From positions 417,001 through 481,000 of the forward strand of contig JALJCO010003962.1 of NCBI GenBank assembly GCA_023101725.1: DNA of 64,000 bases, written 5' to 3'. Below the pieces are notes generated by a model. The model saw nothing but the letters and a program-made list of their open reading frames with translations, had not been told where the DNA came from and did no database searches. Within the stretch, counting starts at the first letter, position 1, and every line of letters begins with the position of its first letter. The translations under genes and the position numbers were made by a program. This stretch comes from Atherinomorus stipes (taxonomy: Eukaryota; Chordata; Actinopteri; Atheriniformes; Atherinidae). Shown one piece after another: positions 1-12,282 of this stretch.

Positions 1-700
1 ATGTTTTTCATATACTGTATAAACATTACTTTATTATATCTGTCTTTCACCAATAAGTCCTTTTACAGTATACAGTATGTCTGACATTTGTGATCATTAT
101 AGGCTGTTTTTAATTCAACTATTAAGTAAGAGAGAAAAAAAACAAAGTCACTTTTGGTCATCTTAATTCTTTTATATGCTACATTTTCATTTTTGCATGT
201 CTCATCCACAGTAATTGTTTAGCTTGATGACTGCATCATGTAATAAGGCAAAGCAGAGTAATAAGATTAAACTGCCATACCTCACTACAGCCACGAACTT
301 CAAAGTCCTTTCTGTAACCTTTAGTAAATAAAAGCCCTGAGCAGTAATGCTGGACTTTCCTCTGTGCAGCACGTATCTCTAACTACTGTCACAGTTATAG
401 CTGCTGTCGGTAAACTAAAGGGACACTGCATGTTTTTTAACTCCCTGCAGAGAAACCGTATGAGGCAATATGGGCATTTTGTTCTGTAACAACCACCTGA
501 TAAGCACCGTGAGCAGCACTAAGGCTTTAACAGCATTAGTGTGCATCAGTCAGAAATGTGTACTTTTAGTAAACTATGATGCAAAACTATGACGCAAACA
601 GTGCAAGCTGTACCACTGTGACAAATCATGAAACACATCATTTTGAAAGTGTTTTTTCTTAGTTAATATTTGATACCATCATCAGAATAACTGAAATAAA
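1..700. other. AT-rich 5' flank, no gene seen
   Basis: No open frame of useful length, no splice-bounded exon and no recognisable repeat was found. The stretch is AT-rich non-coding sequence upstream of the haptoglobin gene. Distal control elements could lie here, but nothing specific can be pointed to. Confidence 0.6.
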
Positions 701-754
701 GCATAGTGGTAATGTCGGGGGCTTTGGCGCGACATTGGCACTCACGTGAACCAC

Positions 755-915
755 GGTGGACCCTTGAGCAAGATCCTTAACTCCTCTATCAACTGCTCCC
801 CGGGCGCTTTAAATAGCAGCCCACTGCTCTCAGATTCAACCTGAGATGGGTGAAAATGCAGAGAATGAATTTCCTAATTGGCTCTCCCTAACTGGGATTA
901 ATAAAGTATATAAAA
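755..915 (+). repeat. SINE-like interspersed repeat, copy 1
   Basis: It carries the block CCCTTGAGCAAGATCCTTAA followed by an AACTGCTCCCCGGGCGC-type segment, and ends in GGGATTAATAAAGTA. The same order of blocks recurs at about 14545-14672. This arrangement is widespread in teleost genomes and behaves as a short retroposed element. The exact family name is not certain from sequence alone. Confidence 0.6.
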
Positions 916-1035
916 ATAAAATAAATAAAAATCAAAGCCTAAAGCTATGCCAGAGGTGCAACATCTTTAAGGATGTGTCTCTTTTCTCTGTTGGAGATAA
1001 TGTTTATTTTTGAGCAAGAAAAATCTCCTAGCTGA

Positions 1036-1137
1036 TGAGTCATGAGATTTCACAATCCCAGAGTTGATTTCAGATTCCAGGAATCATGTTTTTTTTTTTT
1101 TTCCAGATCGAAGACTTTATCTCTAAACTGATATAAA
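1036..1137 (+). promoter_or_regulatory. hp core promoter with AP-1, STAT and TATA motifs
   Basis: A perfect AP-1 site (TGAGTCA) lies at 1036-1042 and a perfect STAT palindrome (TTCCAGGAA, TTCNNNGAA) at 1075-1083. A TATA box (ATATAAAT) lies at 1131-1138, about 55 bases before the start codon at 1193, leaving room for a short 5' UTR. Mammalian haptoglobin is an acute-phase gene driven by IL-6 through STAT3 and C/EBP, so the STAT site sits where it would be expected. Motif positions are read directly; function is inferred. Confidence 0.65.
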
Positions 1138-1192
1138 TACTCCCAGCAGCAAAAGTACAACACGCACTCAGGACGAGACGACACCGCAGAGC

Positions 1193-4100
1193 ATGAATTC
1201 TTTCAACAATCTGTGAGTTGAAATGTTTTTTTTGTTTGTTCTTTTTGTTTGTTTGTTTGTTTGTTTTTTAGCATTTTTAAATCCCTCTGAATACATCGAG
1301 ATGTAAAACTTTCCACCATGGTACGAAGTGGAAAAATACCAACAACAAAATCTAACTGATCTGAGCCTTTATTACAGTCTGTTAGTCAAAGCTCGATGCG
1401 AAAACTGATTAAAACCTCTGAGCATTTTCCAAAGTTTTTACCAAGATTTTTTTTTTCTAAATAGTTGTAAATCAAACTTGATCATTATGAGGCTTGTTAA
1501 TGCAAAAAAAAAAAAAAAAAAGAAAGAAAAAAAAATTATAGGCCTTTTTCAATGTCTTCACTGACGTAGAACAGAAGTAGTTCATTTTTTCTCATCTAAT
1601 CTGTTGTTTTAAGGTTTTCTTTGGCTGTGGTCCTGGCTGCATGGACCTGCCTGGCAGAAGGGGGGATGAAAGGCTCTGTGTCAGGTAACACACAAAAATT
1701 AGATGCATTTCTATATTTCTTGTTTGTGATAAGGTGATCCAGCAGAATAGTTGGGCAGGAACAAGAACAGGGATCATCTACTCTGGACCTGGACAACCAC
1801 TGTACTGCAGGTTTTAGACATTTCCCCTTCTGCAACCCACCCAACTCAGATTAACAGGAGGCCTGTGAAGAACTTTACACTAAGCTGTTGGAGAATGGTT
1901 TTATCTAAATCAGGAGATGCAGCAAAGAAACATCAAAAACATGCAGGACATTTTCTCAGGGTCCAGAGTGGGTGATTTCTCTGATATGAATCAAATTCAT
2001 GCATATGTACATTTGTCAGCAAAAAAAAATAAATCTAGGTGTTATTAACATCTGTGATGTGAGAAGGGGCAAACATATTAACAGTAAATCGTATAATCCT
2101 AAACAGGAGTTTTATTTCCAGTATTAACCATGAATTTGATTTTCTGAACATATCCAAACATTTTTGGTGCTTAAACAGTGAGAAAGCCCAGATGACAGTA
2201 AAGCTTGAAATTGAGGGGGAAGCAGTGACATTCTTACAACAGAGTTACAAAATTATAGAAAGAAGATGAAACAGTTGTACAGTAATTGACTCAAATCTGT
2301 TGACCAGATGTTGACTAAGAAAGTTGAAAAAAAAAAAAATCAATTAAAAAAACTAAACCTAACACAACAACAACAAATTCAACTAAATGTTTAATTATGT
2401 AAAATATGCAGTACAGTAATGATAACGTGCTAAAAAAATGTTTACAAGTTACCAGTCTGACATCTGGTGCGCTAAATGCAATGTGTAGCTATGGTACAGC
2501 TAGAAGCAACCAAAGTACTTCCCTTGCATTTTGCATTTTTTTTATTAACCCTCTATTTATAATTGTTTAATAGTATATTTACAATATTCAGTAGAATATT
2601 GAATGCGTTGAAAACAGGTTCAACACATTCTGTAACAAGAAAATGATTGGATTAAGAAAAACAAATTAAAAGAGAATGATGAGATAATCAGACAGAAAAC
2701 TGCTCTGCTGTTTACAAAAGTGATGGGCAAGTTGATAATTGGATTCAATGATGTTGCTTAATAAAAACTGATTCCTTTATTACTCCTTAATTACCCTCGG
2801 AGCTATTTGGAGGGCTTATTTTATCGTAACCTATCCAATAACTGTTGCAATAATTGAGTATGGCCTAAAGTGATGGTTGACCCTGCCATGGCCCAGTAAA
2901 ATTAAAAGCATATTCTGAGCCTTGAAAGGTTATTGTGCTATTTCCAATAACACACCCTTAAAGACCGTACAGGATGAAACATGAAGTGTTATTCACAGTC
3001 AGAATATCATCCATTACATTTGTTTACCCAGTCATTAAATTCACACAGCCAGCATTTACTTGTACAGATCCGGGCATGAAAAAGTTCCTCTTTCTGCCGA
3101 CTGCCAGCCACTTACCAGTGACTTGTCTGCTAATTCAATCGCACAGAGAAACACCTGTGTGCCCAGGGGAAACGATTTCAGAGCATAAATGAATGCCTGG
3201 AACAAGGACGTTTCCACACGCCAAGTTTGGACACCGTGTGTGATGACGTATTCGCGGGACAAATCGTTCAGCCAGTGATAGTGCAGTAATAGTGCACTAT
3301 AACTGCACTATTACTATGACACCCATTGGTTTCTGAAGAGCTATAACTGACAAGAGTACTTTCCTGCAGTCACAATGGATAACAAAGGCGCTGCCATACA
3401 TCCAATCCATACAGGAAGTCTCAAGTGGAATTTAGTTAAACACAGCCAAGAGTACAGTATGTATCTGCGGCTTGCAGCCAGATGCGTGTGGTGTAGTTGG
3501 GTGGTTAGGGTTAGGAGAATGGTCAGGGTTAGATTTTTGAAAGTTACATTGAGAAGAAACTTCCGCTTGGGACTTCCAGCTTGGATTGGATATATGGCCA
3601 CAAATACTAAAATGGGCAAAGGCAAGGCTGCTCTGAGCCGCGGGGCAAATGATTGGCAGCTGATGTACTGTGGGCTAAACTGAGCTAACTCGAAACTAAC
3701 AGGAGCTAACGAAGATTAGCTCCATAAGCGGTGGGGTAACGGTAAGACATGCTTAGACTTACTATTAGCTGACTAAAAACCGCCGTTGTGCTACTCTGCT
3801 ACAAACTGAGACCTTACTGAGAGCAAACAAGGAGCTAACTAGGACCCACCGTTCAGCAGGCCGGGCTTCTGAGCCGCATGTCAATCAATAATTACAAGAT
3901 TAAATAACACCCAAACGGGTGAGTTATGAAAAAAATTCACCCCCCTCACAGTTAACATGAAGGTAAACTTGACCTATTAAATCTAAAATGATTTTTTTGA
4001 ACCAGACTGTAACATATTTATTTGCTGTGAAGTTGGTGTTTTTAACATGGGAGTCTTTGGGGATTCACTCTGTTTTGCAGCCAGCCTTTAGCTGATCAAG

Positions 4101-7100
4101 GGAGAACTACAAAAAATGACTTCTTCCGGGTAGCCTCATTGTTGGCCACCGAAGGTTGCCGTTTGGTAAACTCTATATACCTTCTCAGACAGTCTTAATT
4201 CAGGGTGATAACTTCTACAGAAATAATGCCAACCTCTTCATATTTAGCCCTGAAACCAGTTAGAAAAAAAAGGCTATCTGTTTGTCTGATTTTCTTTTAT
4301 AACAAAACAATATACAAAGCAATACAAATCCTCTAAAATAATAAACATAATAATAAATAAATAAAATAAGTAAAATAATAAACATGCGACAACTAAGGGA
4401 TGTTGTGCTAATAGGCAAAGGCATATTCTTTTTATGGCAATATATTGAAATTAGGAAAAAAAGAGCTACTGGAAACATTTTCTGTTCACACAGTCTTGTG
4501 GGACATCAAGCAAATGAGCTTCATTAGCTTAATTGCCTGTAAGATATTATCTGCGGCATTCAAATGATTTTCTAAGCAAGATCATGAAAAATCCTTTAGG
4601 TAAATCAGCCCTGCCATGTTTGTGGAGTTACAACAAGAATAGTAATCATGACTCAGGATGTATCACTATGAGGAGACAGCCACTTGCAGGTTGATTATCT
4701 TATTCACACAAAGAAAAAATGGGTCAAACATGCGGAGAAAGGATGGGTTTCTCCTAATAAGTATGGTGAATAAATGAGAGGCTTTTGTTTTTTGTTTCTT
4801 AGAACATAAAAATGTGGTAAAACTATAATCCATCAGGTGAAACCAAAAGGCAGGTTTCCAGGAAGTAAACCTGCAGGTTGCATTCACCTGATCGCACAAA
4901 CTATGTTAATACAATAATTATTATTATTTGGAAATTGTTTCTGATGCAATGATTAGATAAATCAATTGTGTCACAGGTCAGAGAGTTCATGTAAATGTGG
5001 AAAATGTAAGTTCAAAATATTTCTGAATGAGTTTAGCATGAGTTTGCTAATGTGAGTTTGTCTCTTCTTATTATTCAACAATATCAGCAGTGTGTTATTA
5101 ACATTAGTTTCACAGAGCTCAATATGTAATAATGGTCATGTCAAAATAAACTTTAAAACCTGATACAAAATGATCAGTTTCAGTCCCCGTCCAAAAATTA
5201 ACCAGCTGTCACATTTCTAAGCGAGGCAATACAGATGTATCATTTGAATCATCTCTCCACTGAATACCTAAAAGCATCTAAAAGTGACTTTTCTGGTCAT
5301 TCCACAACAATATAAAAGAAAGAAGCAAAGAATTGTAATGAAAATAAACAAATGTTCTTATTTTCCAGCAACCAGACCAGCATCACTCCGCTCCAGGCGG
5401 ATGGTTGGGGGGACCCTGGCTCCTCATGTTCCCTGGCAAGCCATGATCTACCTCTCCGACACTGTGCTGGATGGGGGCTACGCAGGAGGTGCTCTTATCT
5501 CTGATCGATGGGTGTTGACAGCCGGCAGAAACCTCTTTGTAAGGAAGAGTCGACAGGACGTCCAGGGAAAAGATCCCGTCATCCCTAAAGTGTACCTCGG
5601 AATCTCACAAAAGGCAGAAATTGCTCCATCAAAAGAAGTTGCGGTAGAGAAGGTGAGCAAATACAGTCATGGTACAAAAAAATTTAATTAGAAAAAAGTT
5701 AAACTCATTTAAAACAAGTGTCTGTAACATAATAGCCGGACATTGGGTGATTTCTTGACTGTTGATATGGATGTAGTTAAAACTATGATGAATTTAAAAT
5801 GGAACATTTTTAGGAGCTACTTAAAAATCAAAAGAAGAAGATATTATAGTTGGTGAGATGAATGAAGCCCACAAGGGGTCAGAAAATGACAAGTGAAAAA
5901 CCAGAAACTTTATTTCATGACAATTGCACATCCTTCTCTCGTTTTTGCAAGTGTGTTTTTGAAATACTTTTAACTGAAACATCCTTTAGGGATTTAAAAC
6001 TTCTGATGCATGATATTGGAATGTTGGCCGATATCCAATATGCCGATATTTTAAAACTCATGTGGCCGATAACCGATATCGATACCGATATCAAAGCTGA
6101 AAAAAATAAGCAGTCATTGTAAAAAGCAGTTTTGTTATCCATTTCCGACACTTTCAAAAAATAGGGGTTGCAAGATTTCATCGTTCTGTTACAAAATCTC
6201 ACGATATTTCGTGAATTCCTGCGAGATTTCGTACCAGTACTATGAAATATCACGAGATTTCGTTTGTAAAATAGATGGATACCATGTTTTTAAATGTCAA
6301 TATAATATCAACTTATGAAAATATCGCAAAATTTTTATGAATTCCTGTGAGATTTCATAACAGAATGATGAAATATCGCGAGATTTCATTAGTAAAATAG
6401 AGACCGCATTTTTAAATGTCAATATGATATCAGCATAAGAAAATATCACAAAATTTTTCTGAATCCGCGAGATTTCATAACAGAACCAGAACGATGACAT
6501 ATCACGAAGTTTCATTAGTAAAATAGATCAATACTGTATTTTCAAATTTCAATATATAACCATATGAAAATATTGTGATTTTCAGTGTATGAATACTTTT
6601 TCCCACCCCTAGTCTTTAGAAGTTTTAAAGTTTGTAAAAAAGAAGTTTTAGAAGAAGTTTTCCTTTTTTTAGACTTTTGAAACAGCGGGCTGATCAGTTA
6701 AATGTCAGTTAAATATCAGTTAAATATCGGTTAAACATCGGTGGGGTGGCCGATGTCTGATACTCAGTTTTAAGGCCGAGATAGGCCGATACCTATAGGG
6801 GGCCGATTATATCGTGCATGCCTACTTCTGAAGGAGCAAATTAGTCTCTGAACAGCTCATAACTCATGCAACCTGTGACAAACAGCTGCAAGAAGAGATG
6901 GAAAGAGCACTGTTTGTTTAAAAGGCCTTTGAATGTGAAACTGAGAGGGACATTGATATTAATAAAAATGGGAATGTGAAAAGTCACACTTACGTTTCCC
7001 TTCGCAGGTCGTCCTCCATCCGGGCTTCCAGAATCAATCAGACTGGGACAACGACCTGGCTCTAATCAAACTCAGACATCCTGTCATCATGAGTGATAGG

Positions 7101-7571
7101 GTTACTCCCATCCCGCTACCAGAAAGAGGCCAGGATCTAGAGAACATAATGGGCAGATCAGGGGTCATCACTGGCTGGGGCTGGGGGGTCCACCTCACCC
7201 TTGCTACATCACTCAAACACCTTGTACTCCCTCTGGCCAATCACTCTGACTGTAAGGCAGAATATGAACGTATTGCACTCACTCCAGCAGTGGATGACAA
7301 CAAGTTCTGCACTGGACCCACAAAGTATGAGGAAAATGTTTGTTTTGGCGACGCAGGAGGAGCTCTGGCTGTCAGAGACGCTCAAACTGGGGATGTATTT
7401 GCTGCAGGGATCCTTTCCTATGACAAATCCTGCAGCCGACACAAGTATGGAGTCTATATGAAGATATCCTCATATTTACCTTGGATCCACAGCATCATCA
7501 GGGGAGATACAGAAAGATCATCTGTTCTGCGTTCTTCTACAATGTTTAGGATGTACTCATGGCAGCCATAG
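1193..7571 (+). CDS. hp: Haptoglobin (catalytically dead serine-protease homologue)
   Basis: Plasma protein that binds free haemoglobin. Coding exons: 1193-1212, 1614-1684, 5369-5652 and 7008-7571, all GT/AG, giving 312 residues. Residues 1-21 form a hydrophobic signal peptide. A basic RSRR at 38-41 precedes MVGG, which matches the protease activation site. The triad is broken as in known haptoglobins: the region of the catalytic His reads LTAGRN (Arg84), Asp141 is kept in NDLALIKL, and the active-site Ser is Ala241 in GDAGGA. The C-terminal half (YDKSC, YGVYMKI) also fits haptoglobin. No CCP/sushi domain is present, in keeping with known fish haptoglobins. The mature protein has only four cysteines, enough for two intrachain bridges. 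The start was chosen because it follows the TATA box and opens a signal peptide. A dead protease paralogue is the only serious alternative. Confidence 0.92.
3285..3315. repeat. Short perfect inverted repeat
   Basis: Twelve-base arms (AGTAATAGTGCA and its complement) are separated by a 7-base loop. It lies inside hp intron 2. No function is apparent; it may be the remnant of a miniature element. Confidence 0.6.
3394..4180. repeat. Interspersed palindromic repeat in hp intron 2
   Basis: Imperfect inverted arms lie at 3394-3431 and 3560-3597 (CCATACATCCAATCCATACA against a CCATATATCCAATCC-type complement). They enclose short TTAGGG-like words near 3505 and 3530. The following sequence to about 4180 (ACCCCCCTCACAGTTAACAT, ATGGGAGTCTTTGGGGATT) resembles a repeat common in fish introns. 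Boundaries and family are uncertain, and an open frame through 3375-3683 is best read as part of the repeat. Confidence 0.45.
6007..6823. mobile_element. hAT-type non-autonomous element in hp intron 3
   Basis: The element is bounded by an 8-base direct repeat, ACTTCTGA, at 5999-6006 and 6824-6831. The right end complements to AGGCATGCACGATATAATCG and the left end reads TGCATGATATTGGAATG, so the termini are inverted but degraded on the left. GATATCGG-rich subterminal sequence is typical of this family. An 8-base target duplication is the hallmark of hAT transposons. It has no transposase and contains a three-copy tandem repeat that may mark a nested insertion at about 6162-6611. Confidence 0.75.
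6244..6560. repeat. Tandem repeat, about 126-base period, near three copies
   Basis: The block GAAATATC(A/G)CGAGATTTC followed by a GTAAAATAG segment recurs at about 6244, 6370 and 6496, so the period is near 126 bases. Copies are rich in ATTTCAT and CGAGATTTC words of both orientations. It lies inside the hAT-type element of hp intron 3. Confidence 0.75.
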
Positions 7572-7794
7572 AGCTTCAGGCTGATATTGGAAATATTTAA
7601 TATATTGTGCCAGTAAATGCTTTAATCCAGCAGCTGATAATGTGTCAAATGTTTTGGCAAAAAAAAGAAGTTATATTACATCTCTGATTGGGTTGATTTA
7701 TAATCAAATTTAACTACATTTAAAACCTCTTATTCACAAATTAGAAAACCACTTTAAATTTGCAATATTTCTTGTCATGAAATGTAATTTTCCC

Positions 7795-7800
7795 AATAAA
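7795..7800 (+). terminator. Poly(A) signal of hp
   Basis: A canonical AATAAA lies 224 bases after the hp stop codon and gives a short 3' UTR. Related AT-rich AAATAAAT words follow closely, so cleavage near 7815-7830 is expected. Confidence 0.7.
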
Positions 7801-10674
7801 TATATCAAATAAATCAATGCGTCCCCCTGGAGGTGTTATTTTAAGAACAAACATCTGTATCCACACTGGAAAATTCTGTGATACATGTTAAACTTTTATA
7901 GGAGAGTTTAAAAGTTTCAGACGTTGAGACGATGTTTCATCATATGCAGCCAAAAGCGTAAAAACACAAGTTAACAATGGATTAGAGGTGGATGACACAA
8001 CTCACACTTCGTGCATTTCAAGTGTTGCCTGCAGAAACTTAACTTCAAAGATATTTTTGTCTGACAGGTGTGTCCACTCTGCCACAAATCACAAACTGTC
8101 TCAACCACAAATGCCCAGAAAAGTGGCACGATGGCAGCTGCCTGTCCAGCCGATACAGTACGACTGGAGAAGATAAGAGGAAAGAAAAAAAAAAAATCAA
8201 AGACAGACATGACTGGCTTACTCCTCAGGGTGTTTTTCAGTGTTACACAAGGACAAACAAGCTTGAGGCATGAGGGGCAGATGTTCTCGTTTACTCTTGT
8301 CTCGTATATGTGATTGAGTTATTTGATCAGTTAATTACGGATCAAAAGATTCAGAAGCCAGCCTCCGCACAGGAAACTGCTTCCGGCTTAGATTTACAAA
8401 ACTGTTGCAGAAATGAACTATTTTGATTCCCTTCAGGAAATCACATCACTCTCTTTTGCCTTTCTCCCTTCACACAGCCCCAATAACAGTTTTCTTGAAT
8501 TAGAGATTTATGTAACATGTGTGAACAGATGAGTAAACGATGGTTTCCAGTAGGCATAAAGAACTACTGATGGACAGCTGTTTGCACATATCCATACAGC
8601 AACACCTGATTGTCTTTCAGTTCTTTTTTTGGGGGGGGGGGGTTTCCCTTACTCATGCTTAAAAAAAAGGGGATTGTAGTTCTGTGAAATTCGTAGGAGG
8701 TCTTACACACTCTGCTATTACTGATGCTTTACAAGGTTTTACAGAATTCTCTCTTTTTGGGCTTTGTTACAAAACTCAGCTGCTGGCCTTGTGATGACAC
8801 ATAAAAGACTTTTCTGTGACGTCTCTTTCATAACAGTTGTAACTGCGCAGGTGCGGATTGGTTGATGGCAGATTTTATCAGACAAATGGAGATTTCATCA
8901 GCCTTCTTTACAAATGTGGCTTTTTTTATTCATTTTGGCAGCTTTTTAGAGAAGCCCAGGTAAAGATTATTGAGACAAGGTTTGAGGTATTTAAACAGAG
9001 ATAAAAAATTGCATCAGCAGGACTTTTATCAAGATGACATGAAATAACCCTTAACGTACTCACTAAGGTCTCAGAGCTCATTTAAAGTGATCAGATAGAC
9101 CCAGAAGTCAGAAATTATGTTTGGAAATATTAAAAGATAACACCTTCTGAACTGAAAGCTATTTAGAAATCAGTTTATCTTTTCGTCACGTGAAACTAAC
9201 ACAAACTCTGAGAGGTTTTGCCCAAGCTTTTGCTCACTATTGTACACTAAGGATTCTGGCAGTAAAAATTTCAATTGGGCATGTCTTTTAGTGCATCAGA
9301 ATAGACTGGCACAACATTCAAAAGGACCTTTCATCCATTCTTCCTTACAGGTCTGCTTCATCTTCTCCATTTTCCCTCCTGTTTGATGTCTGGTGTGAGA
9401 GGCTTTCTTGTTGTTATTCTTTAGCCTCTCTATAAAGTTAAAATCCAGCCTCAAAAGGAAAAAAAAAATGTCTTTGAAGTCATTTTGTACAAGATTGAAC
9501 TCTAAGTTTTGGGTCAACTTCAGTTTGTTATCTCACCTAACTTATGATGGCCAACTATTCACACCCTGCAGCTTGTTTGAACAATTTGCCTTCATTAAAG
9601 ATGAAGTTTTCGTTAACATTTTTCCTGCAGTGTCATTGTTCTGGAGTCAAGGTTTGCGTTATTGTTCATGATTTGTCAAAGACATGCACAGATATTAACC
9701 ATCTGAAGTGATTTATTTCAGCCTCTAGCTCCAACCCCCCCCCCCCCCCCCCCATTAAGTATTCTGCATTCTGTGGTTTTTTTTATAGTTCTAATGGCCT
9801 TTTTCTGAAGAAAATCATATGAGACTAAATCATCCTGATGTGTAAATAGTTTATTTGTCTAAAACTATCTTATTATTGTGACATTTTACAGCTTTCTTCA
9901 GATCTTTCAAACCTTTATTCTTCTTTCTTTTTCTTATATCTTCTTCCTTTCTTTTGTAAAGTAGCTCAAATCAGCTTCTCTTCTACTTGAGAACAGGAAG
10001 CTTTAAATTTTCAAGTGTCTTTTTAAAAATTTAATCAGCTCTAACCTACATGTCCAATCCCGTCTCAGCCTCAGCTGTCCCTCTGATATACCAGTACCTT
10101 CCCATCATCACTTCTAACAACACTGCCTTCTTTTAGTTACTGCCACTGTGTCCAAACCCTTCTAGCATCTTGTTCAGCTTCCATGTCTTGTTGCTGTTCC
10201 TCTGACAAATGTCCCTCCTGACACTCATCTCTACCCATCCCAACACTGCCTGCACCCTCGCTTCAGTTCTTTTGTATACCGTCCATTGTTTTGGTTTCTT
10301 GACTTCAAACTTCATTAACTTGCGTCTCCTGAGAATGATTTACAGCATAGGTCATCGGTTAGAATAAGTCCTTATTCATACTGTAATTGTAAGTTAGATG
10401 AAGCTCAGACTATATTTGAACTTACATATAAATGAGAAAAAAATATTTTTCAAAACTAATGTTGTGGAGAACTTAGGAAGAAAATACAGAACTGTCAGTT
10501 AAAGTTCCCACTATGAAGCAACAGTATACCTACCGCCTAAAATGTGCCAACCTGATCTCACACCAGTACATGCAAAGGCCTCCCACCACAACAAAATGTT
10601 ACAGTCACACAATAAAGGATTTTAAAACATTTGTTATGTTTCATTACTTTTATTTATTTGCTGTAACTATTAAC
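7801..10674. other. Intergenic, no gene seen
   Basis: No supported gene lies here. There is a G homopolymer at about 8630-8641 and a C homopolymer at about 9737-9752. A T/C-rich stretch at about 10030-10320 could be an old retroelement fragment on the minus strand, but no family could be assigned. Short open frames here lack splice sites, conserved motifs or codon bias. Confidence 0.55.
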
Positions 10675-10678
10675 TTAA

Positions 10679-12282
10679 AAGTGCTGATGACATAATTTTG
10701 ACATTTTTTGCCAGGTTTTATAGATCAAAATGTTCTTCATGATGATCAATGTAACAAATACAAATGAGTTATAAGGACACATCGCTGCATTTCAGCACAT
10801 TTGACCAGACTGTGGCGCTGCTCGCTGAAACAGAAGTGACATTAGCAAAAGATACACTGCAGCTCACTTAACATGGGAGTCAATGACTTTGTGACAGTTT
10901 TCAAGTTACTTTTCCAGTTTTATAGTAACGGCTGAAACGGCTCAGCCTTCTGTTGTATTGCATTTAAGTTTCCTACAGATCCTGAATTACACTGGAAGAG
11001 GACAAAGCAGGTCGGACTTACCGGTTTAGCAGTGGTAGCCCCCCTGCACGTCGCTGCGGGTAAAGTTCCCGTCTGCAGCTTCTGTTAACTGGAGCTGCAG
11101 CCACCAACGTGTTGAGACATGGGAACTGCAGTCGTGTCTGCTGGGAATTATTCCTTCACCAGTGTTTGTTCAGTGATACAGCTACAGTATGAAGAGAGGC
11201 ACCTTCTTCTCGGTTATAACAGGACTTCTCCAGCTGCTTCCAAATATGCATCATCCCTCCATCCTCATTTTAATAAACGGGAACTATTTAAAGCTCGGCT
11301 GGAGCCATGGAAGTTGTTATTTTTTTATTTTTAAAGGGACTTGAGGCAAGACGAAGAAACGAAACTCGCGACTGGTGCTTCAGGTAACTGCAGCCACGAG
11401 CCAAGCCGCCACGGGAGCGTGCACAAACTGAAGCTATAATGTTGTTTACTACGCTTTTTCTTCGTAGTTACACTTTTTAGTGTCTTTCAGTTGATCTGGA
11501 TCGTTTGCTGATGGCAGAAGAATCCATAACTATCACTTACAGTGTTTGAATTTACCACGACCGTCTTCTTCCTTTATCAAAACTGCGGATGTAGCGTCAT
11601 TTAATGTCACGTCCGCAGGGCAGCGCGGGAAATTCGGACACCGAATTGCAGCGCATTTTGCAGCACACAGCCTGTTTAAGGCAGCGGAGAGAAACGTGGG
11701 GGGAAACGTTATTTTTGGTATTTAGCACTTCATCACCCATAAGTATTAAAAAAACAAGTGGTTCCTTTAAAAACAACCCTGGACATGCATGTTTGGTTTT
11801 TTGTAAATTCCTGCCTCTAGTCCCTTTAATGGCTAATTATTTGCCACAGGCTAGCTGCGTGCTTACAGTTAGCCCGCGGCTACCATAGGGAAAAGGGGCT
11901 CTGCATCATCACTTCAGATTCTGGTTTGAACAGGTGCAGGTCTTGGCCTGCTCGGTGCAGGTCTGAGCTGCTCGTAACAGTTGTGGGTCTGAGTCCGCTC
12001 GGTGTGGGTCTTGCAGGCTGGAGCTGAACCGGGGGGCCTGGAGGCTGCGAAAAGAACTTGAAGCTGTAGGCAGCTGATTTGCAGTTCGGAGTCTGGTTCT
12101 AACCTGTAAGGTGTGATGCCCCCAAATACCTCAGCATCATCACACTCTTCTGAACTGATCTCGCCACACAAACCAGTTGCAAGCTGGAGCCATCTTTCAT
12201 GTTTTCCACCACTTAGATTATGTATGAAGAACAAACAACCGACTGCAACTGGTTCTAGCGCTGACGTCATGTCATAAAAAGG
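10679..12282. mobile_element. TTAA-flanked non-autonomous transposon, copy A
   Basis: The element starts AAGTGCTGATGACATAA after TTAA (10675-10678) and ends GACGTCATGTCATAAAAAGG before TTAA (12283-12286), so the termini are roughly inverted. It is paralogous to 14748-15925, sharing for example GACCAGACTGTGGCGCTG and CTGCTTCCAAA. TTAA target duplication is a hallmark of piggyBac and Kolobok superfamilies. No transposase frame is present. Copy A is longer than copy B because it carries a nested element at 11335-11825. Confidence 0.7.
11335..11825. mobile_element. Nested TTAA-type miniature transposon
   Basis: The 491-base element begins AGGGACTTGAGGCAAGA and ends with the complement of AGGGACTAGAGGCAGGA, a clear inverted repeat. 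TTAA flanks both sides (11331-11334 and 11826-11829). The paralogous copy B has the uninterrupted site with one TTAA at 15477-15480, so the insertion came after the two copies separated. It encodes nothing recognisable. Confidence 0.85.

Larger units (their letters stand above)
1685..5368 (+). other. hp intron 2, 3.7 kb, non-coding
   Basis: This intron runs from the donor at 1685 to the TTTTCCAG acceptor ending at 5368. It is AT-rich and holds a short hairpin (3285-3315), a palindromic repeat (3394-3597) and a further repeat-like stretch to about 4180. No internal exon in a compatible phase was seen. Confidence 0.7.

Noticed and set aside
3500..3535. Interstitial telomere array
   Set aside because: Only two or three scattered TTAGGG-like words occur, within a palindromic repeat; no array is present.
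3375..3683. 102-residue open frame in hp intron 2
   Set aside because: It runs through the two arms of a palindromic repeat, so both the frame and its reverse-strand partner reflect the repeat.
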